64,000 nt of DNA from Qipengyuania sp. HL-TH1. Its GTDB lineage: Bacteria > Pseudomonadota > Alphaproteobacteria > Sphingomonadales > Sphingomonadaceae. The position numbers were made by a program, and so were the translations under genes. Positions 34,619 through 44,155 of the stretch are shown one piece after another. The stretch covers positions 2,674,501 to 2,738,500 of the forward strand of contig NZ_CP142675.1 in NCBI RefSeq assembly GCF_036365825.1, in the 5' to 3' direction. The notes beneath the pieces are model-generated. The model was not told the DNA's origin. It did not search any database and saw only the letters and a program-made list of their open reading frames with translations. The stretch's first letter is position 1. Every line of letters begins with the position of its first letter.

Positions 34619-35959
34619 ATGGCCACTGCTGCAATCGAACGCCCCCAATGCCGTACCGAACCCAGAGCGCATGAAGCGCTGAAACAGCATTTTGCGGAGC
34701 ACCCCGAGGAACGCCTCAGCCACCCGCACAAATGGGATGTCAGCCGCAGCGACATCTATTCCGAGAACACTTGGCAGCCGATCTTCAAGGAGATGCGCGA
34801 AGCCGGACCGCTGCATTACATCCCCGAAAGCCCCTTCGGCCCCTATTGGGCGGTGGTCGGCCACAAGGCGATCCAGCATATCGAGGCGCTGCCCGACACC
34901 TTTTCCTCCAGCTGGGAGCATGGCGGGATCACCATCCTCAACCGGCTGACCGATGAGGAACTGGCCGAGGCGGGGATCGAGGAGCGGCGCGAGCTGCCCA
35001 TGTTCATCGCCATGGACCGCCCGCAGCACACCGGCCAGCGACGCACCGTTGCGCCCAAGTTCACGCCCAGCGGCATGGCCGAGATGGAAGGCGAGATCCG
35101 CCAGCGTACCGGCGAACTGCTCGACAGCTTGCCGCGCGGCGAAGTGTTCGACTGGGTCGACAAGGTCTCGATCGAGCTGACCACGGGCATGCTCGCGATC
35201 CTGTTCGGTTTCCCCTGGGAAGACCGCCGCCTGCTGACCTTCTGGTCCGATTGGGCGGGCGATACCGAACTCGCCACCGTGCGCGATCTCGATGAGATGC
35301 GCTGGGGCTTCCTCAACGAGATGGCGGCCTATTTCCAGTCGCTGTGGATCGAGCGCACGCATGACAAGGAACCGGGCGACGATCTCATCTCGATGATGAT
35401 CCATTCCGAAGCGATGAACCAGATGAGCCCGCAGGAATTCATGGGCAATCTGATCCTGCTGATCGTGGGCGGCAACGACACCACCCGCAATTCGATGAGC
35501 GGCTTCATCTACCAGCTCGACAAGAACCCCGAGCAGCGCAAGCTGTTCGAACAGAACCCCGACGTGATCCCCAATGCGGTGCAGGAAATGCTCCGCATGC
35601 AGACCCCGCTCGCGCATATGCGGCGCACCTGCACCGAGGATACCGAAGTGTTCGGCCAGACGATCAAGAAGGGCGACAAGGTCGTGCTGTGGTATCTCTC
35701 GGCCAATCGCGACGAGGAAGTGTTCGAGAATCCCGACAAGCTCGACCTGACGCGCGAGAATGCCCGCCGCCACATCGCTTTCGGTTATGGCATCCACCGC
35801 TGCGTCGGCGCGCGCCTGGCCGAGCTCCAGCTACGGATCCTGCTCGAGGAAATGCACAAGCGCCGCATCCGCGTGCATGTCGCGGGCGATATCGAGCGCG
35901 TGCGGGCGAATTTCGTCCACGGTTTCCGCAAGCTCGAGGTCGAGGTCACCCAGTTCTGA
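34619..35959 (+). CDS. Cytochrome P450, CYP153-like alkane hydroxylase
   Basis: A 446-aa soluble P450. Several stretches match the CYP153 group that hydroxylates the terminal carbon of alkanes and fatty acids: SPFGPYWAVVG, MFIAMDRPQHTGQRR, the I-helix GGNDTTRNSMSGF (about 282-294), LRMQTPLAHMRRTC with the ExxR just before it, and YLSANRDEEVFENPDKLDLTRENARRHIAFGYGIHRCVG with the haem Cys at about residue 394. Such enzymes need a ferredoxin and reductase; an FAD reductase gene lies 5 kb away. GAGGAGAGAGAC precedes the ATG. A TetR-like operator sits upstream. It appears monocistronic. Assignment to CYP153 proper rather than a near relative needs comparison. Confidence 0.9.
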   Translation: MATAAIERPQCRTEPRAHEALKQHFAEHPEERLSHPHKWDVSRSDIYSENTWQPIFKEMREAGPLHYIPESPFGPYWAVVGHKAIQHIEALPDTFSSSWEHGGITILNRLTDEELAEAGIEERRELPMFIAMDRPQHTGQRRTVAPKFTPSGMAEMEGEIRQRTGELLDSLPRGEVFDWVDKVSIELTTGMLAILFGFPWEDRRLLTFWSDWAGDTELATVRDLDEMRWGFLNEMAAYFQSLWIERTHDKEPGDDLISMMIHSEAMNQMSPQEFMGNLILLIVGGNDTTRNSMSGFIYQLDKNPEQRKLFEQNPDVIPNAVQEMLRMQTPLAHMRRTCTEDTEVFGQTIKKGDKVVLWYLSANRDEEVFENPDKLDLTRENARRHIAFGYGIHRCVGARLAELQLRILLEEMHKRRIRVHVAGDIERVRANFVHGFRKLEVEVTQF

Positions 35960-36000
35960 CGGCGGGCGGTAACCCGCCGCGCGGTTCAAGCGTAGGTTCA

Positions 36001-36026
36001 GGCGTGGGGGGCTATTCCTCCACGCC
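36001..36026 (+). promoter_or_regulatory. Hairpin just before msrB
   Basis: GGCGTGGGGG (36001-36010) and CCTCCACGCC (36017-36026) form a 10-bp stem with one G-U pair and a six-base loop. It ends one base before an in-frame ATG at 36027. It may end the P450 transcript or, if in the msrB leader, favour the downstream ATG at 36042. There is no T-tract. Confidence 0.45.
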
Positions 36027-36041
36027 ATGAGACCGCACCCG

Positions 36042-36539
36042 ATGACCGACCTGTCCCTCGATCGCCGCCGCCTGCTTGGCTGGATCGGTGCCTCTGCGAG
36101 CTTTGCGGGACTGGCCGCGTGCGGCTCAGGCGCGGCGGAGGCGAAGGAATTCCGGATAAAGTACACGGCCGCCGAATGGCGCCAGCGGCTCAGCAAACAG
36201 GAATTCGCGATCCTGCGCGAGGCGAGGACCGAACGGCCCTATTCCTCACCGCTCAATGACGAACAGCGGGCGGGTACCTTCACCTGCGCGGGCTGCGGCA
36301 ATGCGCTTTACAGCTCAAGGGCCAAATACGATTCGAAAACCGGCTGGCCCAGCTTCTGGCAGGCCATCGACAAGGGCGCGGTCGGCACCGCCACCGATTA
36401 CAAGATCGGCTATCCGCGCACCGAAGTGCATTGCGCCGACTGCGGCGGGCATCTGGGCCATATCTTCAACGATGGGCCCAAGCCGACCGGCAAGCGCCAT
36501 TGCATCAACGGCGCCGCGATGGATTTCGTGGTTAGCTAG
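36042..36539 (+). CDS. msrB: Peptide-methionine (R)-S-oxide reductase, Tat lipoprotein
   Basis: A 165-aa MsrB that repairs methionine-R-sulfoxide. It has an N-terminal twin-arginine signal (DRRRLLGWIGASASFAG) ending in lipobox LAAC, so it should be folded in the cytoplasm and then anchored in the periplasm. The catalytic domain shows the zinc pairs CAGCGN and CADCGG and the catalytic Cys in GKRHCINGAAMDF near the C-terminus. The start is either 36042 (after a GAGA) or 36027; the latter sits at the foot of a hairpin. A lipoprotein-type MsrA lies at 48.5 kb, so both stereoisomers can be handled in the envelope. Confidence 0.92.
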   Translation: MTDLSLDRRRLLGWIGASASFAGLAACGSGAAEAKEFRIKYTAAEWRQRLSKQEFAILREARTERPYSSPLNDEQRAGTFTCAGCGNALYSSRAKYDSKTGWPSFWQAIDKGAVGTATDYKIGYPRTEVHCADCGGHLGHIFNDGPKPTGKRHCINGAAMDFVVS

Positions 36540-36588
36540 ATTAGCGCCCGACCAGGCGTGACGAAGTCGCCTTGAACAGCAGCGCGTA

Positions 36589-37221
36589 TTACCTCTGGTC
36601 CTGCAGCAGCGCGGGGCATTGCACCTTGGCCGCCAGCTTGGCGAAATCGGCCAGCGTAAAGGTATCTTCGAACACCAGCCCGTAATTGGCATCCTTGCGC
36701 CAGCGCACCGTGCAGCGGATGTCGGGCAATTGGTCGCAGGAAATCGTCACGCGCTGGTCGATAGAAAAGACGTGGTCGCATTCGATCCGCGCACCCTGCT
36801 GCGAGACATTGAGCGTGACCGCCTTGCCCCGGCCCGTCAGCGCGGACACCACCAGCGGAAGCATGATGTTGAGACGCAGCTGACGCTTGGGGTAACCCCA
36901 GTCTTCCTGGATCAGCTGTTCGACCGCGATCGGGGTGACGAAACGATAGCTCGCCTCGAAGCCCTCGGAGCGGACCAGTTCCAGCTCGTAGGTTTCACCG
37001 TTCTGCAGTTCGAGCGCGATCGCCGCATCGGTCGGCAAGCGATGGAAGGTGCGCACGGATACGCCGGTCGCCGAGACATCGCGGATAACGCAGACGAACT
37101 CGCCCTGCCCGCACACCAGTTTCGCCGCGCGGATAAGCGAGATGAAGCGCGGCGCAGCGCGCTGTTCGGGTCCGGTCGAGGAAGCGTTATCGTCCATGTA
37201 GAGTTCGGTGGTAAATTCCAT
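36589..37221 (-). CDS. Tandem PilZ-domain protein
   Basis: A 210-aa soluble protein with two PilZ domains, receptors for cyclic di-GMP. Domain 1 (about 20-110) has the binding motifs RAAPR (RxxxR) and DVSATG (D/NxSxxG). Domain 2 (about 110-205) has NVSQQG but only KRQLR at the RxxxR position, so it may bind weakly or not at all. The ATG at 37221 has AGGGG two bases away and GGAG further up; an alternative ATG lies at 37197. It is convergent with msrB and stands alone. Its target is not evident. Confidence 0.85.
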   Translation of the reverse strand: MEFTTELYMDDNASSTGPEQRAAPRFISLIRAAKLVCGQGEFVCVIRDVSATGVSVRTFHRLPTDAAIALELQNGETYELELVRSEGFEASYRFVTPIAVEQLIQEDWGYPKRQLRLNIMLPLVVSALTGRGKAVTLNVSQQGARIECDHVFSIDQRVTISCDQLPDIRCTVRWRKDANYGLVFEDTFTLADFAKLAAKVQCPALLQDQR

Positions 37222-37294
37222 CGCCCCTAAATTCTCCAGGTACCCGCAGCTACGGCTTGTCTGCCACGGTTCCCTGGCCCAGCGATCCTTTGAA

Positions 37295-37316
37295 GGCCCC
37301 TAATATAACGCTAGGG
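37295..37316. repeat. Short inverted repeat between the PilZ and tRNA genes
   Basis: CCCCTA (37297-37302) and TAGGGG (37312-37317 region) flank the AT-rich spacer ATATAACGC. It may be part of the PilZ gene promoter, or a weak transcript end for the tRNA read on the minus strand. No stronger signal is present in 37222-37392. Confidence 0.3.
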
Positions 37317-37392
37317 GTTAACGCGGAGATAAACCCCTTGCGAATTATTCGCGGTAGGGCGCGCTTGGTTCATCGAAGGGATGCGACAGCGC

Positions 37393-37477
37393 TGGTGCGG
37401 GTGGTGGGACTCGAACCCACACGTCCAAAGGACAGGGGATTTTAAGTCCCCGGCGTCTACCATTCCGCCACACCCGC
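37393..37477 (-). tRNA. tRNA-Leu (anticodon UAA)
   Basis: On the minus strand the acceptor GCGGGTG pairs with CACCCGC, followed by A and an encoded CCA (37396-37393). The anticodon stem is GGGGA/TCCCC around CTTAAAA, giving anticodon UAA at 37444-37442. A long variable arm and the T-loop GGTTCGAGTCC confirm a class II leucine tRNA. Length is 85 bases including CCA. Confidence 0.97.
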
Positions 37478-37545
37478 CTGCGGCAAGCAGCCCTAATCGC
37501 TGCCCGGCGGGCGGGCAATCGTCGATCTTGAGCTATAGGGAAACG

Positions 37546-37827
37546 TCAGTCGTCGTTGAGACGGCGACGCATATCCTTGCCGGGCTTGAAATAGGGCACG
37601 CGCTTGGCGGGCACATCGACCGTTTCGCCGGTGCGCGGGTTGCGACCCTTGCGCGCTTCGCGCTCTCGCGTGGAAAAGGCGCCGAACCCGCGCAGTTCGA
37701 CGCGTCCGCCTTCGCTCAGGCGCTGGGCAATTTCTTCGAAGAAGACGTCCACGACCTGTTCGACCTCTTCGGCCCGCAGCTCGGGATTATCCTGGGCAAG
37801 GGCAGTAAGAAGTTCGGATCGGATCAT
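37546..37827 (-). CDS. ihfB: Integration host factor, beta subunit
   Basis: A 93-aa histone-like DNA-bending protein. The start at 37827 ([12 protein letters not shown]) is set by the family N-terminus and by AGGAGA six bases upstream. Features are [25 protein letters not shown], with the beta-arm region, and [21 protein letters not shown], which is closer to IHF-beta than to HU. It works as a heterodimer with IHF-alpha, not in this window. It sits between tRNA-Leu and the GntR gene with its own 147-base upstream region. Confidence 0.93.
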   Translation of the reverse strand: MIRSELLTALAQDNPELRAEEVEQVVDVFFEEIAQRLSEGGRVELRGFGAFSTREREARKGRNPRTGETVDVPAKRVPYFKPGKDMRRRLNDD

Positions 37828-37974
37828 TTGGCGTCTCCTGGCCCACTCGGCCACAAATGGGTTATTACCACGCGCCCCACCGAAATCATGCTTTCTTGCC
37901 CGATTCCAATCCGCTGGTTGTGGCAGAAGCCGCGGTTCCCCGCAAGTTCACAGCTGTAAATTTCAGCCCGGCCC

Positions 37975-38316
37975 TCAGGCTTCGGCAAGCAGTTCGCTGG
38001 CCGAGACGCCAAGGCGGTCCATCCGCGCCCTGATCTCGGGCCATTCCTCGCGCAGGAAAGCGTCGCGTTCCGACCGGCGCAGGCGCTCGGCTGCGCCGTC
38101 GACGACATACATGCCGACCCCGCGCTGGACTTCGACCAGACCGTCGTTCTGGAACTGCTGGTAAGCCTTGGCGACGGTTAACGGATTGGCGCCCTGCTCG
38201 GCAGCCAGCGCGCGGACCGAGGGCAGCATGTCGCCTTCGGCATAGCGTCCGTCGATAATCGCCGCTGCGATCATGTCACGCAGCTTGAGATAGACCGGCT
38301 TGGACTGGTTGCGCAT
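37975..38316 (-). CDS. GntR family regulator (YtrA subfamily)
   Basis: A 113-aa repressor with only the winged helix (about 6-75: PVYLKLRDMIAAAIIDGRYAEGDMLPSVRALAAEQGANPLTVAKAYQQFQNDGLVEVQRGVGMYV) and a short helical tail for dimerisation. This is the YtrA layout. The start at 38316 has GGGGA eight bases ahead; the longer frame is not supported. YtrA proteins usually control a nearby ABC transporter. Here the divergent neighbour is the POT transporter gene, so that gene and itself are the likely targets through the shared region 38317-38518. Confidence 0.9.
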   Translation of the reverse strand: MRNQSKPVYLKLRDMIAAAIIDGRYAEGDMLPSVRALAAEQGANPLTVAKAYQQFQNDGLVEVQRGVGMYVVDGAAERLRRSERDAFLREEWPEIRARMDRLGVSASELLAEA

Positions 38317-38469
38317 CACGTGTTCCCCGAAGCTGACTGCATCAGTGCCATAATACACCGGAGCGCGCAAGGTTCCCGGCCAAACCGCCATTCGCGAACC
38401 AGCCGGTCACGAGTGTAACTAATGCTTCACATGAGCGCGCAAGCCGTTAGGGTGCCCGCTTCTTCGGGG

Positions 38470-38493
38470 AGGAAGCCCTGTGTGCGGCTTCCT
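38470..38493 (+). promoter_or_regulatory. Hairpin in the leader of the POT transporter gene
   Basis: AGGAAGCC (38470-38477) pairs with GGCTTCCT (38486-38493) around eight bases, ending 25 bases before the ATG. It could stabilise the message or act as an operator for the divergent GntR regulator. A TTCGCGAA palindrome lies upstream at 38391-38398. Confidence 0.35.
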
Positions 38494-38518
38494 GAACACT
38501 ACAAGAGGTTTGCCACGC

Positions 38519-40102
38519 ATGGCCACAACACAACCGGTTGACGGGGATTCGGCAGGAACATTCCTGGGCCACCCCAAGGGACTGTTCGTCCTGTTCTTCG
38601 CCGAGATGTGGGAGCGTTTTTCCTACTACGGGATGCGCGCCCTGCTGATCTTCTACCTGACCAAGCACTGGCTGTTTTCGGACAGCGATGCGGGCATCAT
38701 CTACGGCGCCTATACCGCCTTGGTGTACATCACCCCGGTGGTCGGCGGCTATCTCGCCGACAAGTATCTGGGACAGAGGAAGGCGGTGCTGTTCGGCGCG
38801 GTCCTGCTGACGCTCGGCCATTTCTTCATGGCCTTCGAAGGCGATCCCGCCGCGGGGACGGAGAACAATCCGATCGTCTACGTTTTCTGGCTGGCACTGG
38901 CGCTGATCATCGTCGGATCGGGCTTCCTCAAGGCGAATATCTCGGTGATTGTCGGCCAGCTCTATCCGCGGACCGATACGCGCCGCGATGCGGCCTACAC
39001 CATCTTCTACATGGGCATTAACCTGGGCGCCGCAATCGGTTCGCTGCTGTGCGGCTATATCGGCGAAACCTATGGCTGGGCCTATGGCTTTGGTCTTGCA
39101 GGGATCGGCATGCTGGCGGGCCTGGTCGTGTTCGTCTGGGGCAAGCCGCTGCTGCTCGGCCGCGGCGAACCGCCCAAGCAGCTTGCCAAGAAGACCGAAT
39201 GGTCGATGTACGGCGTGGGCATCGCGCTGGTCGGCGTCTGCTGGCTTGCGATCCAGTATCAGGACATGGTCGGCTACGTGCTCGGCCTCTTCGGTGGGTC
39301 GCTGGTGCTTTACGTGCTGTTCACTGCGGTGGTGAAGCTGCCCAGCGAAGAACGCGACCGCATTTTCGCAGCGATGTTCCTGATCCTGACCTCGATCGTC
39401 TTCTGGGCGCTGTTCGAACAGGCGGGCTCGAGCCTCAACCTGTTCACCGATCGCCATGTCGATCGCGGCGGCGTGCCCGCGTCGACCTTCCAGTCGATCA
39501 ATGCGATCTACATCATCCTGCTCGCCCCGGTGTTTGCGGTTACCTGGCAAACGCTTGGCCGCAAGGGGATGGAACCCAGCGCTCCGCTCAAGTTCGGCCT
39601 GGGTGTCGTCCAGGTCGGCCTTGGCTTCCTCGTCCTCGTATGGGGCGCGCAGTCGGTCGGCATGGACGCGGCCGTGCCCGTGCTGTTCATCTTCCTGATC
39701 TACCTGCTGCACACCACCGGCGAGCTGTGCCTGTCACCGGTCGGCCTCTCGGCCATGAACCGTCTGGCGCCGTCACATATGGCGTCGCTGATCATGGGCA
39801 CCTGGTTCTTCGCTTCGGCCACCGGCAACTTCGCCGCCGGCCTGATCGCCTCGGCCACCGGTGCCGAAGGCGTGGGCGAGGAGGCGGGCAAGCAGGTCGT
39901 GCTCGACGTCTACTCGACCGTCGGCTGGTACGCGATCGCGATCGGTGTCGGAGTGATGGTCATCAGCCCGCTGATCAAGAAGCTCATGCATCTCGATACG
40001 CTTCAGGACGACGATGTCGGCGACGACCTGCTCGGCCAGAGCGAGGGTCCGGGCGAACCGCAAGGCGCCGGTATCCATCCGGAAACACGCCCATTGGGCT
40101 GA
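38519..40102 (+). CDS. Proton-dependent oligopeptide (POT) transporter
   Basis: A 527-aa major-facilitator protein that imports di- and tripeptides with protons. It has about 14 hydrophobic segments. The N-terminal motif FAEMWERFSYYGMRALLIFYL (ExxER, about 25-45) couples proton and substrate. PTR2 signature stretches are GGYLADKYLGQRKAVLFGA and FYMGINLGAAIGSLLCGYIGE. FEQAGSSLNLFTDRHVDR marks the second half. The start at 38519 has AGAGG about ten bases ahead. Nearby periplasmic hydrolases and peptidases would supply its substrates. Confidence 0.93.
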   Translation: MATTQPVDGDSAGTFLGHPKGLFVLFFAEMWERFSYYGMRALLIFYLTKHWLFSDSDAGIIYGAYTALVYITPVVGGYLADKYLGQRKAVLFGAVLLTLGHFFMAFEGDPAAGTENNPIVYVFWLALALIIVGSGFLKANISVIVGQLYPRTDTRRDAAYTIFYMGINLGAAIGSLLCGYIGETYGWAYGFGLAGIGMLAGLVVFVWGKPLLLGRGEPPKQLAKKTEWSMYGVGIALVGVCWLAIQYQDMVGYVLGLFGGSLVLYVLFTAVVKLPSEERDRIFAAMFLILTSIVFWALFEQAGSSLNLFTDRHVDRGGVPASTFQSINAIYIILLAPVFAVTWQTLGRKGMEPSAPLKFGLGVVQVGLGFLVLVWGAQSVGMDAAVPVLFIFLIYLLHTTGELCLSPVGLSAMNRLAPSHMASLIMGTWFFASATGNFAAGLIASATGAEGVGEEAGKQVVLDVYSTVGWYAIAIGVGVMVISPLIKKLMHLDTLQDDDVGDDLLGQSEGPGEPQGAGIHPETRPLG

Positions 40103-40164
40103 TCCGCTATCCGGTGCCAATCTGCGAACTGCTTGATAGCGCCGACAAAACGCAATTGACCGCA

Positions 40165-40192
40165 CGGGCCGGGGCAGCGATGCTCCGGCCCG
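40165..40192 (+). promoter_or_regulatory. Hairpin ahead of the amidohydrolase pair
   Basis: CGGGCCGG (40165-40172) and CCGGCCCG (40185-40192) form an 8-bp GC stem, 17 bases before the lipoprotein amidohydrolase start. A TTGACC at 40155-40160 may be a -35. There is no T-tract, so it is more likely a leader structure than a terminator. Confidence 0.4.
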
Positions 40193-40209
40193 ACTGCATT
40201 GGGGGTTCC

Positions 40210-41585
<1,376 letters not shown>

Positions 41586-41589
<4 letters not shown>

Positions 41590-42878
41590 AGGCTCTCGCA
41601 ACGCTTCTCGCCTCCGCCGCGATCGCTGTCGCCGCACCTGCCGCCGCGCAGAGCTTCGTCGTGACCAACGCCACCGTCGCCTCGGGCGATGGCAGCGAAC
41701 CGATCGAGAGCGGCTATGTCGTGGTCGAGAACGGCAAGGTCTCCGCGATCGGCAGCGGTACGCCCGCCAGCAACCTTCCCGCGATCGACGCGAACGGTGC
41801 CTGGGTTACCCCGGGCATTTTCGCGACCCTCACCAGCCTCGGCCTGTGGGACGTCGGTGCGGTGAGCGAATCGAACGATACGCGCGCCGGTGGGGCGCCG
41901 TTCAGCGCCGCGCTCGACGTGGCTCCGGTGATCAATCCTTCCTCGCAGCACATCCTCGTCCACCGCGCCTCGGGCATCACCCGCGCCGCCACGGTGACGC
42001 TGCCCTCGAGCTCGATCTTCGGCGGGCAGGGCGCGGTGATCGATCTGGGGGCCGATCCCGACGCGGTTACGCAGGCGCGCGCCTTCCAGGTCGTCGCGCT
42101 CGGCGAATATGGCGGGCGGATCGCGGGCGGCAGCCGCGTCGCCACGCACACGCTGCTGCGCGCCGCGCTGCGCGAGGCGAGCGCCAACCGCGCGGCCACC
42201 AGCGCCGACATCCGCAGCGACGAGGTCCTGCTCACCCGGTTCGACGCGGCGGCACTGGCCCCGGTCGTCCGCGGCGAACAGCCGCTTTACGTCTATGTCG
42301 AGCGCGCTTCCGACATCCGCAGCACGCTGGCGCTCAAGCGCGAATTCCCGCGCCTCGACCTCGTGCTCGTTGGCGCCAGCGAAGGCTGGCTCGTCGCCCG
42401 CGAGATCGCTGCAGCCGGCGTGCCTGTCATCGCCGACGGACTCGATGATCTGCCTGCCAATTTCGAGGAGCTGGCGGCAACGCAGAGCAATATCGGGCGG
42501 ATGGTGAAAGCCGGAGTCAAGGTCGCGCTCAACGCCGCGGCGATGGAGAACCCGCGCAACCTCAACCAGTATGCGGGCAATCTCGTGGCGCTGACCCGCA
42601 TGCCCGGGGCCGACGGTTTGAGCTGGGGCCAGGCCTTCGCGGCGATCACCTCGGTGCCCGCCAGCATCAGCGGCATGGGCGGCCAGGCCGGGGTGCTCGC
42701 CCCGGGTGCGATGGGCGACCTGGTGATCTGGGACGGCGATCCGCTCCAAGTGGGATCGATGCCGGTGAAGGTGTTCATCGACGGCGTGGAGCAGCCGCTG
42801 GACAACCACCAGAGCCGTCTCAAGGAGCGTTATCGCGATCTCGACGAGAGCGATCTGCCCAAGGGCTACGACTGGTAG
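41586..42878 (+). CDS. Amidohydrolase-like protein lacking the HxH metal motif
   Basis: A 430-aa periplasmic protein with a signal peptide ending near APAAAQ. The fold is recognisable at both ends: VVVENGKVSAIGSGTPASNLPAIDANGAWVTPG at the start and PGAMGDLVIWDGDPLQVGSMPVKVFIDGVEQ at the end. Where active family members have PGxIDxHxH, this one reads VTPGIFATLTSLGLWD, so both metal-binding histidines are gone. No later His/Asp set matches the family either. It is translationally coupled (ATGA) to the intact amidohydrolase, which suggests a non-catalytic partner subunit. Confidence 0.85.
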
Positions 42879-42882
42879 GCCG

Positions 42883-43386
42883 GTGAAGGAAATGCGCACC
42901 ACCCTGCTCGCGCTGGGCGCGGCCGCCGCCGCAGTTGGCTTCCATGCGCTATCCGCGCAGGATACGCCGCCCGATCGGTCGCAGGACATCGCCTGGATGA
43001 ATGCGCAGCAAGCCTATCTCGGCGGACTGTCGCATGAGGACGGCTGGCGCGCGATGCCGGCCGGGCTCAAGTGGCGCTATGTCGACTATGCGGGCAGCGG
43101 CGACAAGCCGCGCGTCGAGGATACGGTGACCGTGCATTACGCGGGTACCTTCCTCGATGGCGAGACCTTCGACAGCAGTTTCGACCGCGGCGAACCGGCG
43201 ACTTTCCCATTGGGCCGGCTGATCAAGGCATGGCAGATGGCGATCCCCGAAATGGGCGTGGGCGACACGATCGAGATCGCCGCACCCGCCGACCTCGCCT
43301 ATGGGCCAGGCGGCAAGGGGCCGATCCCCGGCGGGGCGACGCTGCTGTTCACCGTCCAGCTGCTCGGGATCGAACCCGCCGCATAA
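42883..43386 (+). CDS. FKBP-type peptidyl-prolyl isomerase, exported
   Basis: A 167-aa periplasmic folding factor. A signal-like hydrophobic N-terminus (LLALGAAAAAVGFHALSAQ) is followed by a spacer and one FKBP domain (about 75-165). The FKBP core is VTVHYAGTFLDGETFDSSFDRGEPATFPLGRLIKAWQMAIPEMGVGDTIEIAAPADLAYG, with the usual active-site aromatics partly changed (IKAWQMAI replaces VIPGWTEGL). The start is GTG at 42883 or ATG at 42892; ribosome signals do not decide. It lies four bases after the amidohydrolase pair and may help fold it. Confidence 0.88.
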   Translation: MKEMRTTLLALGAAAAAVGFHALSAQDTPPDRSQDIAWMNAQQAYLGGLSHEDGWRAMPAGLKWRYVDYAGSGDKPRVEDTVTVHYAGTFLDGETFDSSFDRGEPATFPLGRLIKAWQMAIPEMGVGDTIEIAAPADLAYGPGGKGPIPGGATLLFTVQLLGIEPAA

Positions 43387-43432
43387 TCCAGCCACCGCGA
43401 TTGCCGCTTGCTTCGCAGTCCGGTTCTGCTAT

Positions 43433-43455
43433 CCATGTTGACGCTGTAAACATGG
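43433..43455. promoter_or_regulatory. Inverted repeat upstream of the NnrU-like gene
   Basis: CCATGTT (43433-43439), nine bases, AACATGG (43449-43455): perfect 7-base arms ending ten bases before the start codon. A TTGACG lies inside it. The position suits an operator or a stem that hides the ribosome site. Confidence 0.4.
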
Positions 43456-43464
43456 GAGTCGGTC

Positions 43465-44148
43465 ATGGATCAGGCCTTGGTTTCGCTGCTCGCCGCTTCA
43501 CTCGCCTTTGTCGGAATGCATTTTGCGCTGTCGCACCCCCTACGTGCGCCGCTGGTCGGCGCGCTGGGCGAGAATGGCTTTCGCGCGCTCTATTCGCTGG
43601 TTGCGCTCGCGACATTCGTCTGGGCGGCAATGGCGTTTCGTGCGGTCGGGCCGGGCGGGCTCTCCTTGTGGAACGGATCGGGTGACCTCCTATGGGCGAT
43701 TGCCACGGTGATCATGTTGCTTGCTTCGGTCCTGCTGGCGGGGTCGTTCCAGCGCAATCCCGCGCTGCCCGATCCGCGCGCGGCGGCGCATGCCGCGCTT
43801 GCTCCCCACGGCGTCTTCCATGTCACGCGGCACCCGATGATGTGGTCGATCGCGCTGTGGGCCGCGACGCATATCCTGCTCAGCCCGACGCCGCGCCAGA
43901 TCATTCTCGCGGGCGCGATCGGCCTGCTGGCGCTGCTCGGGGCGCATCTGCAGGACCGCAAGAAGGAAAGCCAAATGGGCGACGCATGGACCGGGTGGGA
44001 AGAACGGACCAGCTATTGGCCGCGCTTCGGCGGGCTGGCGAGGGCGGGCGCTATCGCCTGGATCGGCGGGTTCATCATCTGGCTCGCCGCGACCTATGCC
44101 CACATTCACGCCAATGGCATTCCTGCAGGACTGTGGCGCTGGCTGTAA
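43465..44148 (+). CDS. NnrU family membrane protein
   Basis: A 227-aa inner-membrane protein with about six helices. NnrU-family features are visible: LSHPLRAPLVGALGENGFRALYSLVAL near the start and VFHVTRHPMMWSIALWAATHIL in the middle (HxxRHP motif, about 116-137). Family members accompany denitrification genes or carotenoid/isomerase-like functions (NnrU and 15-cis-zeta-carotene isomerase share this fold). No denitrification gene is nearby. It is convergent with the next gene, seven bases apart. Confidence 0.88.
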   Translation: MDQALVSLLAASLAFVGMHFALSHPLRAPLVGALGENGFRALYSLVALATFVWAAMAFRAVGPGGLSLWNGSGDLLWAIATVIMLLASVLLAGSFQRNPALPDPRAAAHAALAPHGVFHVTRHPMMWSIALWAATHILLSPTPRQIILAGAIGLLALLGAHLQDRKKESQMGDAWTGWEERTSYWPRFGGLARAGAIAWIGGFIIWLAATYAHIHANGIPAGLWRWL

Positions 44149-44155
44149 CAAGCCT

